A stretch of 64,000 bases of DNA, taken from Chromera velia (taxonomy: Eukaryota; Sar; Chromeraceae). The DNA lies in contig JAHBMJ010005524.1 in the NCBI GenBank assembly GCA_018398765.1, positions 1 to 64,000 on the forward strand, read 5' to 3'. The position numbers and the translations under genes were made by a program. Below, piece after piece: positions 53,797 to 64,000 of the stretch. The notes under the pieces are model-generated. The model was not told the DNA's origin. It ran no database searches and worked only from the letters and a program-made list of their open reading frames with translations. Every line of letters starts with the position of its first letter. Position 1 is the first letter of the stretch.

Positions 53797-54665
53797 ATTT
53801 TGTCTTCCCCTATTCCGATCGCGTCGCGTTCTCGTTCAACTCGTCTTGTCTGAGTTTCTTTCAAGGATACGAGAGGTGCACAGTCAAAAGAGAACTGGAG
53901 TTGATGCACGGGAGAGTGTTAGCAGATCAGGTTTTTACTTAATGAGCAGTTTGACCGGCAAAAACTTCCGCACGCGGATCGCAAGCAACTGCAACAGTTT
54001 ATGCTTGCTGTCTGCAAAGGTCTAGTTGATTTCCTCGTATTCAATCGAGCAGTTTCTTTTTGATCTTGGAAGTCAATCTTTCGCACAATCATAATCATTC
54101 ATTACAGCACGTATGCGTTGAGCAGTAACTTGAGCTGTGCCTCTCTGATACTCTCTTTACTCGATCTCTGATATATATATATATATATATATACAGTTGC
54201 ATGATATCGGTGCTTTTAATTGCACGAATTCATCGAGATCCCGATTCCGCGAATGGAATTCACATGCATGCATGGCTCGATCGGCATGCATGGCTCGGCG
54301 GCTGTTGAAGAGACGGATAAGAGACGGCAAAAAATCGATCGCGGTGCACCGAAAATTATTTGTCGTCTCCTGGAGATCGTCTCATATCGTCTCCTCGATC
54401 CTCCGTGCACAGCTAGAAGTCTCAGATGCGCTCATCTCTTGTACTTGGGGAACAGTATACTGAATGGCCCTGCTGAGAGTTTCCCACATTTATTGCAAAC
54501 GAGACTTGCTGAGGGCCCGGTTTTGCTTACCTCGAGGGCCGTTGTTTTTCTGAAGCTGCTTGGCTCGTAGGAGAGACAGCGGAAGGTTTGTGCGCAAGTC
54601 TAAGATAGGGAGACAGTGAGGTATGTTGCAGCACGTGTTACTTTAAAAGAGTCAAGGGAAGAACA
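53797..54665. other. Divergent intergenic region
   Basis: Head-to-head spacer between the PH-like gene (-) and the family 9-like gene (+). Contains (TA)n at about 54171-54192 and several ATGCATGC words near 54260-54290. No gene seen. Confidence 0.45.
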
Positions 54666-56681
54666 ATGAAGATCGGCTCAGCTGCTTGGCACGGAGAGAG
54701 AGTGAAATGGTGGCAGGCGATGGAGCCACTGCGGCCGAAGGTGTACGTTTGTCCTCTAGTTAACCCGAGCGCTCTTCCAACTGCTGAGTGGGATGTGCGA
54801 AGCGCCGCGTGGGAGCACGCCCCTTGGACAGATGACTTCGTGGACATTCTGAACACACCTCCTGGAGTGAGACCCTGGTACAGAACTGTCAGTCGATCTG
54901 TGAGTGCATGGGTTTGGATGCCTCCCCGGCTCGATCCTGTATGTATCCTTGGAATGGACAAGCCTTTTTGCCCTGCTGACTCCCTGAGCCATGCGCTATC
55001 TTTCCTCGACATGCGTGGGCAACGAGGGGGGAATGCGGTTGAGTGAACGAATAAGTAAATAAATGAATGAATAGGTACGCACACGTGTGTGTGTGTGTGT
55101 GTGTGTGCGTGTGTGAATTTATGTGTGCGCACGTGTATAGGCGTGAGGTGATGCTTTGGCACAAAATGCACGTTTTTAAAAGAAAAAGCCTCGGTTACAC
55201 GAGACGACGGTAAAATTCAAGCGGTTCGGTTCAGTGCGTATCTCCGACGATTTTTGAATTTTTTGTCATTCCATTCTAGGGTTCGTGGACAGCTAGTCTG
55301 TTTGCGTGTGTTTCAGTCTCGGTTTTCTCTTTCTAGCACTCTTCGCGGGGTGCGGTGAGCGGTAACGCACGAAGTGCGCGCATGCAAACAAAAGGGCAGA
55401 ACCCTTGTATTCTCATGGGAGCGGAAATACAAAACACTAAGGCGGGGGAAAAGTCATGTGCGCTTTGGAAAGTGGCCGTTCTCAAAACAGACAGGGATGC
55501 TGTGGATACACACACACATGCATTATGAAATTCATGAGAACGTTTCAGGATCGGCTTTTCGTAACTCTAAGAATGATTCTCCAAGCGAAGTGATCCGACG
55601 AGAGCAAAATGCATCATGCAGCGCATGAAGATGCTGTGGGAAGACGGGGAGAGTGAAGGAGGAGGAGGGTCAAAAGAAGACGGCGCGCTGTGGGTCGGGG
55701 CTTGGATGGAAGAGCCGGAAGTGTTTGCGACTTGCACGGAGAGAAATCAATTCATTTGGCAACACGACAACGACTTTGAGGTTGGTTCGCCATCCCCCCT
55801 TCGAATTCCTACAAATCAAGCTACCTACCTACCTTTTCTCTCTCTTTCGCTCTTGTGTGTGTGTTGTGTGAGTACACACCGTGCACGCTTGCTTTTCTTT
55901 TTCTTTGTCTCCTTTCCTCTTAGACTCGTGGGCTGGCTTACCGCGATCGCATGCTTCTGTAAAGTCGTTTTTGTAGATACAGGACCTCTCCTTTGTTCTT
56001 CTTCCTTCGATGCGCCAATCTAAGTGGCAGGCATGATGGCCAACAATAATGGGTGATGGAAGGACGTGAATCCAAGATCCAGGCGAAACCAAATCCATAC
56101 CAACTGGCCAGTTATGGACAGACCAGCATGAGATGTGACAGCTGGGGCCTCCCTCAATCGATCTATCGATGGTCAATGCCAACCTAGAGCAGGCAGCGCA
56201 AACGAAAGATGGATGGGCTCTTGAGGTAGATATCTTCTCCGCATGCATGCGCATCTTTCTAAATTCATTTGGCTGGCTGCATGCAGATATTTCTGTCCCC
56301 TGAGGGAGGGAACCACAACTACTACGAATATGAAGTGAACGCTCTTGGAGGTGTGTCGATCGGGGGGATTGAGGAAGGAACACTGCATGATTCCCTCTCT
56401 CTCTCGCTAACTCTCGTGTGAGGGGATGGCAGGCTGGACATCTTGCTCTTTCTTCGTCTTTCTGTCTGTTTTTCCGTCCGTCTGTCGGGAACAGTCAGCG
56501 AAAAAGTTGGGCACAGAAAAGAAAAGAAAAAATGATCTGGTCTGTCTTGTCTGAAAAGGAAAGTAGAGTATGTATGCTGGGCATGTCTGTCTGTCTGTCT
56601 TTCTGTCTGTCCGTCTCTCTATTTCTCTCTCTGACTCTCTGCACCACTCCCTCCGTGTCTTTCCTTCCTTCCTTCCTTCCT

Positions 56682-56712
<31 letters not shown>

Positions 56713-59700
56713 CTCTCTCTCTCTCTCTTTTTCTCCGGAATGACGCCGAAGAGCGGTGAAATGTGTGAAAGGAAAAAGGCAGAAGAATTGCAGGCAGGAC
56801 CCTTTGAGCTCCACCTGTGCAGTCCGAGTTTCCTTTGAACGGCTTGTTTTCAAGTGATGAACTACAGAGTCAAGACAAAGTTACGATTCCAATGGTCCAA
56901 AAGGCCCCCAAAAAAGTCGTCAGAACGTCCTCGCAATCGGCCGGCTTTGTTGTACTCGAGCAACGGCTTCATCAGACGCGCCTTGAAATGTTCTGCGTGC
57001 CTTCATGTTGCACTTTTTTGAACACATTTTTTTTCAAGCTTTGTCTTGCAGACACAAGCACAAAGCTCTTCATTTTTCATTTATGCGAGAAAGATGTTGC
57101 AGTCCCATTCGAGCTCCATCTCGACATGCCTTACAGCGATCACGGCCACGCGACTCACGGTACAAACCTCCCTAATCTAGAGGTCCGCATGCATTGCACT
57201 GAACGAAGTAAAATCGTCGACGTCGTACTGTAAAGCAGCAAAATCGGGTGTTTCCCTTTTCTGCCTGGCACACGCTATTACTCAAGCACACGCGCAGGCG
57301 CACACACACGCACAAAAGAAAAAGAGGGAGAGAAGAGAACGGGATGGAACGAAGAGAGGACACACATACACGGACGCCCTCCCCCCCCCCCCCCCCCNNN
57401 NNNNNNNNNNNNNNNNNNNNNNNNNNNNNNNNNNNNNNNNNNNNNNNNNNNNNNNNNNNNNNNNNNNNNNNNNNNNNNNNNNNNNNNNNNNNNNNNNNNN
57501 NNNNNNNNNNNNNNNNNNNNNNNNNNNNNNNNNNNNNNNNNNNNNNNNNNNNNNNNCCCCCTCCACACACACACAAGAGAGAGAGAGAGAGAGAGAAAGA
57601 AAGAAAGAAAGAAAGAAAGAAAGGGACCTTGGAAAGGGATGAAATCGGTGAGGAGAAGAGACACAGACGGGCCCACACCTGCAGAGAGTGTTGTAATGAG
57701 ACTGAAGTTGAATGGATGGTGGATGCACGTTTTTGCATTATACGTATATGACACGTCTGCAACGTTGCAGGCGCGGGTGCAAATTGAAGGTGGCCGCCTG
57801 AACTTCCGGACAGTGCCTCCTGCAGTTGGATGGAGTTTGGTCGTGCGCGTACCGTTCAGGGACCTCCAGGATCTTCTGAAGGAGAGAGACTCGAAGGCCT
57901 GGCCCCAAAGAGGAACCTTCTGGAGGGTTAACTTCAGTAGAGTGCAGGTGAGGTCTCTGCAAAAAACGTGAGAGCAAACACACACAAGCGAGCACAGACA
58001 CCGCTCGAAATGCACCGAGGGCATGGAAATATCATTATCGACTCAAAAGAAAGAAACGGCTCTGAAGCTTCCACTTCAGCGCTTTCGGGGCGGACCGTGA
58101 GTTGAACGAAGCGGACGAGAGAACCGCATGCTCGCTTGGCGCTGCGATTTATGAGCACACATGGCATCATAGATACGATGCGCGCGTGATTCGTCAGTGC
58201 CAATGAGAAGAACAGAGCATGGAGGGGCCCACGTTTGTTTGTGCGGGTTTGTACATATCTGCTCCTGATAGTGGAAAGCTGTTTCTCAAAATGACAATAT
58301 GTTCTTCGCAAGCTTTTGAACGAACATAGTGTGCATGGTTTTCCTTCATTCATTCCCCCTGCATGAGGGTGCATGCGTGCAGTGGCAGCTAGATGCCGAC
58401 CCCGTCACGGGAGCACTCTCAAAGAAGCCAGGGTTGCCGGAAGACAACTGGGTGTGGTCCCCCCAGGGCATCGTGAATATGCACAGACCCGAAAGGTTGG
58501 TCCGGTTGTTGTTTTATCAATAACCCGTACGTTTTCCTTCTGTCTTTTCCTTTCATTGAAAACGTATGTGATGTGAGCACTGCACACCGGAAAGGTGGGC
58601 AAATTGATTCCACAGTAAACGAGTGTTCGTTGTAGGAAGCAAACTAGAAGATGGAAAAGAGGGTCGGAAAAAGCATTCGTCCCCTTTCCTTGGAGCGGTA
58701 CATGCACCTGTGTTCCTGCCTCTTACTGTGCTGCAGATGGGGTTTCTTGATCTTTGGAGAACACCCAAAGGGCCCAGGCGAAGTTGAGATCCCCGACAGG
58801 TTCTTCAGCATCAAGGAGTACTTGATGAAGGTGTACCACTACCAGACAGATTTCAAAAAGGCAAATGGAAAGTGGGCAACGAATATCGAGGAGGATCTGG
58901 GCGTGCCCATGCCTGAAGGAATCATTCAGAGGGTGGGTGGGTCCGAATTTGATAATTCCAAAAGACAAAAGAACGATCGACGATGTGAGCAGCATAGACG
59001 TAGAGACATGGTTTGAAATAGAATTTTGTGGCATTGCTTATTTGTCCTTCAGTCCTCTGCATGGTCTGTCTCTGTCTGTCTCGCTCTTTCTCTGCGGTAG
59101 CTGCCCAATCCGGCAAGCATTTTTCATCATCATCGTGTTGTAAATACTTTGACCCCCCAGATTCGAGAGACATGATGTTAAGCTGTCGTATTCGTTTCTC
59201 TGCTGCAGCAGAACGTGTTCTTATTTCTCCCTGTTCCTCTGTTTGCATCAGGGCCTGTCTGTCTGCCTGTCTGCACAAAATTGATCTGCAAAGAATAATC
59301 TGGAGTGAGACCATGAATGCAGGTTGAATTCCAAAACGGAAGAGAGTCTGCGGTCAGCTAGTCCCTCCACCCCCCCTTCCCTCTCTGGCTCTCGCATGTT
59401 TTTTCCTTCGTTATTTTCTTTCTTCCTTGCTTCCTTCCTTCCTGTCTTTCTCTCTTCCTTTTTTTCAGTGTCTCGCTTTCTGCTCCTGTCTTTCTCACTC
59501 TTTCTCTCTCTGGTTTCCTCTCTCTGCGTCTTACTCTCTCTGTCTCGCGCAATTCCTCTTTCGCTCTCTTTTTTTTTCTTCACTCCGTCTTGTCAGTGCC
59601 TCGCTCTCTTCCTTCAGGAGGTTTTTTTTTCCTTCCTGTCCGTCTTTGTTGCTTGCTCTCTTTCTTGCTCCTTTCCTCACTTGGTACCTGTCCGCACCTC

Positions 59701-60199
59701 CTCTTTTTTTCCGGTCCTTCCTTCCTTCCTCCCTCCCTCCCTCTTGTGTGCTTCATCCATTCATTCCTTTATTCGTCTCTCTCCCGCCCGCATTTTTCAT
59801 GTTTTCTTTTTATGGCCTAGTCGCTGAGCGGATGGATGCTTTATTTCATTGACAGAGATTGTCCTCATTAGGCCATGTTGCTCTCTCTTTTTCGATCTGG
59901 CCGGAGTATTCAGACATCCGGTCCCTCGACCTTCTTATGTGCTTGCCACAATCAATCCACGTCCTGTGTTTCCATGAGTCGATCTGATGAATTAACGCGA
60001 TTGCTCAATCTTATTTTCTGACATGCATCTGTTGCAGCCCGAGGGGTTTCTGCTTCGTGCCTGGCCCTCTGCCTCGCTAGGTAGCGCTGCTGGAGAGAAA
60101 GGGGAAGCCCCCGAGGTTCCCACCAGTGACTTCTCTCCATCTACCTGTGTGTGTACTCGAGAGGACGGACTGCTTTGGGTCGAAGAGGGAGCAGGCTGA
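54666..60199 (+). CDS. Carbohydrate-binding family 9-like protein, 8 exons
   Basis: Exons 54666-54887, 55622-55780, 56287-56350, 57103-57182, 57771-57947, 58383-58495, 58737-58932 and 60038-60199; 1173 nt, 390 aa, all phases agree and the last exon ends in TGA. The spliced protein shows the hallmarks of carbohydrate-binding family 9-like (CBM9-type jelly-roll) proteins: APWTDDFVDI near the N terminus, KMLWE, GAWMEEPEVFATCTERN, DNDFE, NYYEYEVNALG, FWRVNFSRVQ and [20 protein letters not shown]. No signal peptide is evident, so a cytosolic protein is likeliest. Ligand and role are unknown; family members are often annotated only as sugar-binding-like. The 159-N gap lies inside intron 4. The donor of exon 4 (GAG|GTCCGC) is weak but gives an open, family-consistent junction. 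Confidence 0.9.
56660..56735. repeat. (CCTT)n(CTTT)n(CT)n tract in intron 3 of the family 9-like gene
   Basis: Pyrimidine-only array on the sense strand. Confidence 0.95.
57398..57556. other. Assembly gap (159 N) between C-runs
   Basis: N run preceded by a C-run of about 17 and followed by CCCC; flanks are CA and GA microsatellites. Lies inside intron 4 of the family 9-like gene. Confidence 0.99.
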
Positions 60200-62315
60200 T
60201 CGAGCGTACAACTGCATTGCATCGCTATTGCTTTGGAGGACTCTCATGCATCGAGATTGCGGAGGGTGACTGTGGCCAGTTCGGTCATTTCTGCTATTAG
60301 GTAATCATTGCCTAAACTTGAAAGACTAGCTAGCTAGCCAGCCAGACGGAGTTTGCAAGGCACTGCAAGCCTCAGCCCAAAAGAGTTGAGTTGGAAAGAC
60401 TAGCCAAACACTATAGCCTATAGGCCAAACAGCAACTTAAAGAACTAGCCGGAGTAGGAACATATGAGAGCCAAACTTAATGTACCTTAGAGCCAAACTT
60501 AGCTAATTGAATTAATATTTACTATAGTGGCATCTATATAAAAGTTATTATAAATGAGAGCACTTCATTTGTTCACTATAATTCTAGGTTATAGGCTCCC
60601 CAGGCATATTTAAACAAAGAAATTTTGCCTTAAAACTCAATTGTTTTTTTTTTTAACGTTCACATCTGGCTAGACATCTGGCCTCTCAAAGTCAGCCTGG
60701 GGCCTAGTCTGGTATCAGACTAGCCTAAGAAAGTCTGAACAGTAGGCAAGAGCTGGAGTGAAAAACGTGGCAAAACCTTCTGTAATTGCAAGATGCGGCA
60801 ACTAGTGCAGCAAACTAAATTTAATTCACCACCAGCCTGTCTTTTCCCTCTTTTCTTTTTTTCTTCAAGTTCCTCTCCCTCCAGTCATCAAGTCTAGTGG
60901 CACAGTGGTACTTGCAGGTTTCTTTTTTTGAGAAGTTGTTGATGGAGACAAATGAAAAACAAATGGTATGCCACAGTTATTGAAAGGGAGAAAAAGAACT
61001 GTACGGTCCATACCGGATGGGTGTAAACATCGTAAAATGAAAAGTGATCAATCGAAAAATATTATCATATCCGACGATCGTTAAACTAGTTACTAAGTGC
61101 AAACTGGACCCCAAGCTAGATTAAAGAGCTACTACTACTGCCAGTGTGACTAGCTTATATTGAAAAACAGTTAAAAAAACAAACTTAAAGCTAATTTTAC
61201 TAATCTCAAAGTTTCGGCTAGAGGGTTGGCTAGAGTTTTGGCCGGGTTGTATATCAGGTTTTCAGCTGTTTTATCTAGATTTCTAGCTAGATTTATATAA
61301 ATTCGCAAAAGATTTAAAAAGATCTCTAGCATGTATATAACTGTGAAGCCTGAGTGTTTTCGAACCCAGTTTGCGGAGCTTGCTGCCAAGTTCAAAAAGT
61401 TACTGGAGAGAGGTTGACTGCCTATTACCACTCGATCCGCGGCCGGATTCACCAGCCATCTCTAGAGCCATCTTCTACCACAGTGCCCCAGTTTCTGCCC
61501 TGAATGACTGTTTGTAGCTGGAAAGAGGATTTTAAGTTTGAATAGACGCTCGGTCGATCAGCAGTCCTCCCCCTCTCGACCTTTTTATAGAAAACCAACC
61601 CAAACCAGTCAGCTGTCAGGAGCCAACGAGCCAGACAGACCGTCAGTCAGCCAGTCAATTGAACCAGACTTGCGACTGACAAGCCTCACTGCTGGGGTCT
61701 TCGCCGCACCTGCAAAATTCATGTGAAATTGTTTCTCTTTTCCATTTGCACCCCGCGATCTTCATCTGACATTACAGTTGCCTCATAGGATATTCCATGG
61801 CTGCAAGAGGAAATCTGAAGAAAACGGTCTCTGCCGATTTTATTTTTGCACTCCGTTCGGTACGATTGTAATGAGAAACGATGCATACATTGATGGCATT
61901 AGTTTTTCATGACTCCTAGTGCACAGGGAGTTAAAAAGAATGCATGTGTGAGGAGACCTGGGCTGCTCTCTGGTTCCGCTTTAGAAGTACACGATGTGTG
62001 CACGAAATATTCAGACACACACATAGATGGACAGGCAGACAGATGCGAGGATAAACAGAGAAACAAAGGCGAACATGCAGACAGGCAGACAGGCAAGCAA
62101 AAAGGCCGGCTTGTAAAGAGACATAGTCTGATCGATTCAGCAACACATTGCAATATATGATGGTCTCAAGTAACGCTGCAGATCGAAAGGACCATTCTCC
62201 TCCTCAAAACTTGGAAAGACAACGAACGAACGAAAGAAAGCAAGCAAGAAAGAAAGAAAGAAAGAAAGAAAGAAGGAAAGAAGGAAAGAAAGACGCACCC
62301 ATCCATCACGCTTAC
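60200..62315. other. AT-rich spacer, no gene seen
   Basis: 60300-61450 is AT-rich with CTAGCTAG-type words, a T-run near 60645, and no protein-like frame; the style matches the other repeat tracts, but no inverted-repeat pair with duplication was found. 61500-62315 is mixed, with CAGACAGGCAGA words and (AAAG)n at about 62225-62295. The 3' end of the Cys-rich minus-strand gene may extend into its right part. Confidence 0.4.
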
Positions 62316-62761
62316 TGACGGACTCAGGTACAAAACTCGAGCAGTAACAGGAGACCACTTCCTTCCAGGGCCAGTGGGGTCCTCTCTCCCCTCTGCAGGT
62401 CCCTCCGATCTTGGCGTGGGGGTTGTTTGTCGTCATGCAATTCTCTCCCGGAGCTTTGTCCTGGCACGTCTGTCCAGCTGCACACACAATTAAGAGAGAA
62501 ATTTAAACCTCTCTTGCTCTCTGCGTTGTAGTTGTAATGCACCCACGATACCCATGCAAAGACATTTGCGGTGGTCCAAGAAGATTTGCTCTGGCAACAA
62601 CGCAGGGCACAGGAAACAGGTTGATCAAAGTAAATCGATTTCGCGGGCAAAGTTTCCGCCTTGTCTGACTGCACGAACTAAGTCAATAACACGGCGACTC
62701 ATTGACTCACTGATTGATGGACAGATGTAGAGATGGATAGAGAGACAGGCAGGCAGACAGG

Positions 62762-62803
<42 letters not shown>

Positions 62804-62850
62804 AAGGACGTCTTTCTTCCCCCCCCCCCCTTCTTCTTCATCTCTGATAC

Positions 62851-62881
<31 letters not shown>

Positions 62882-62884
62882 TGG

Positions 62885-62919
<35 letters not shown>

Positions 62920-63962
62920 ACAGACAGACAGACAGACTATATCGTCTTACAGACAGACAGACAGACAGGCAGACAGATAGACAGACAAATAGACAGACAG
63001 ACAGACAGACAGGCAGATAGATAGACAGACTCACAGAATGGACTGACTGACAAATGAAGCACTTTTCCACCCCGATCGCTTTTGGAGATTTGGGCTCATG
63101 TTCTTTGTCCGGAATTACGGGGATGATCTCATCCTCCTCGGGAGTTGTTGTTTTTGTTTTTGTTTTTTCTTCTTCTTTCGGCCAGACCCTCTCCTGGCAT
63201 GCTGGACTGTTCGGATCCTCCCCGCATCTGCATGGATGCATAAATACACGCATGGATTGCAATGCATGCCAAGAATTGTGAATGGCATTCGAACTTAGTG
63301 GTTGTCAATGACTCCAATGGAGTTGCATCCTTAATTTCATCCTTAACACTTTGATGCTGCACTGTCTATGTTGTTGAGTTTTGCCTCTCCCACTTGAGAA
63401 AGCATATCCCTGACGAAAAAACGCCCGCACACGATTGCTTCTGTCTGATTAGGAGTTTTTCGTTTCCATTGTTTTCTTTCCCTGCTCATCAGCCTGCCAC
63501 ACAGAAAGAGAAAAGGTCGGGGACAGAAGAGCGCGAGAAAAAAGAAAGAGAGAGACAGCGGAAGAGGGCTTGGAAGAGAGGGTGGGGGACAGTGGGATGG
63601 CCAAAAAAGGGGAGAAACTCCAAAAATAATGTTTGTGAGGTAGTACAACACTTACTCAGGGATATAGGTATCACAGTCGCAAGTAACAACACTCTTCCAG
63701 GGGTGGTGGGGTCCTTTTGCTCCCGTGCACGTTCCCTTGATCTTCGCGTGGGGCATGTGCATGGTCATGCACTCATCTCCTGGAGACTTGCCCTTGCAGG
63801 TGGTGCCGTATGGACCAGCTGCATTGTATGTGCACATATATGTTGACACATTAATACATGGGTACATACATATCTTGTTGGTGACGTGTATTTCCGCGTG
63901 CAGTACTGAGGAGTTCCATCGGCTTCGGTTTTTGGGCTTGTCTCGCTTGGTGAATACTTTTC
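62316..63962 (-). CDS. Cys-rich protein with two copies of an unrecognised ~50-residue domain (partial)
   Basis: Two exons encode matching modules: 63818-63656 (TCKGKSPGDECMTMHMPHAK then GTCTGAKGPHHPWKSVVTCD) and 62477-62316 (TCQDKAPGENCMTTNNPHAK then GTCRGERGPHWPWKEVVSCY). The shared pattern is TC-x2-K-x-PG-x2-CMT-x4-PHAKI-x-GTC-x-G-x2-GPH-x-PWK-x-VV-x-C-x-C, with five or six conserved Cys. Between them, exon 63227-63052 encodes CGEDPNSPACQERVW and a Lys/Glu/Pro/Thr-rich linker. Phases: 63818-63656 ends in GA and joins A|TGC; 63227-63052 ends in T and joins |CT. A further exon is likely at 63962-63868 (acceptor CTGTGCAG, donor GATAT|GTATGT), frame unsure. The gene runs off the right edge and its 3' end was not found. 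Disulfide-rich domains suggest an extracellular or surface protein; I know no family with this pattern. Confidence 0.65.
62742..63033. repeat. (GACA)n/(GGCA)n arrays in intron of the Cys-rich gene
   Basis: Two tetranucleotide arrays separated by a C-run near 62820. Confidence 0.95.
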
Positions 63963-64000
63963 TGCACAGGGACACAGCACAGAAGAGAAAATGGGGAAAG

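Noticed and set aside
57172-58024. Frames spanning the second N gap
   Set aside because: They are repeats plus N inside an intron of the family 9-like gene.

Overview
This window is nuclear DNA of a unicellular eukaryote with intron-rich genes. Genes carry up to 15 exons with GT-AG introns, the acceptors are often TGCAG, and introns and spacers are full of simple-sequence arrays (GAAA, GACA, GAGGCA, GT, CATT). A canonical CDC48/p97, an ABCB half-transporter with a TMD0, a carbohydrate-binding family 9-like gene and a Penelope-like retroelement point to an alga or protist. The style (polypurine/polypyrimidine-rich introns, many degenerate transposons) suggests a chromerid such as Chromera, but that is inference. 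Two assembly gaps of N are present (21486-21825 and 57398-57556).

Layout. 471-698: last exon of an unidentified + gene. 699-7169: gene-free, with one MITE-like element at 5198-5662. 7170-12934 (-): complete 10-exon CDC48, 800 codons, whose last coding exon is only 42 nt and encodes the C-terminal DDLYS tail. 13380-18514: a LINE reverse-transcriptase fragment, then a decayed Penelope-like element with a Ser/Arg-rich ORF1 and a reverse transcriptase with no recognisable GIY-YIG endonuclease. 18515-25225: AT-rich repeat territory with several MITE-like elements whose terminal inverted repeats and target-site duplications can be read directly. 25226-26104 (-): an intronless short-chain dehydrogenase with a signal peptide. 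26105-28078: more AT-rich repeats, including an element with a perfect 8-bp duplication. 28079-39785 (-): a 15-exon ABCB/TAP-like half-transporter, 1090 residues, resolved exon by exon. 40912-43344 (+): a low-complexity protein of unknown function, at least 3 exons. 43345-46985: mostly AT-rich and repetitive, with one hypothetical ORF. 46986-53796 (-): a 7-exon protein with PH-like domains and a long Pro/Gln-rich tail. 54666-60199 (+): an 8-exon carbohydrate-binding family 9-like protein, 390 residues. 60200-62315: AT-rich, gene-free. 62316 to beyond the right edge (-): a Cys-rich protein with two copies of a domain I do not recognise.

The genes do not form a pathway. CDC48 is a cytosolic/nuclear segregase, the ABCB protein is probably a membrane peptide or lipid half-transporter, the dehydrogenase looks lumenal, and the PH protein looks membrane-associated. 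The gene models were built by hand from reading-frame continuity, phase-compatible splice sites and family conservation, with no transcript or database evidence. The most interesting material is the Penelope-like element (Q-rich in-frame stops, hairpin at its stop codon, flanking direct repeat), the set of MITEs with intact duplications, and the duplicated unrecognised Cys-rich domain.
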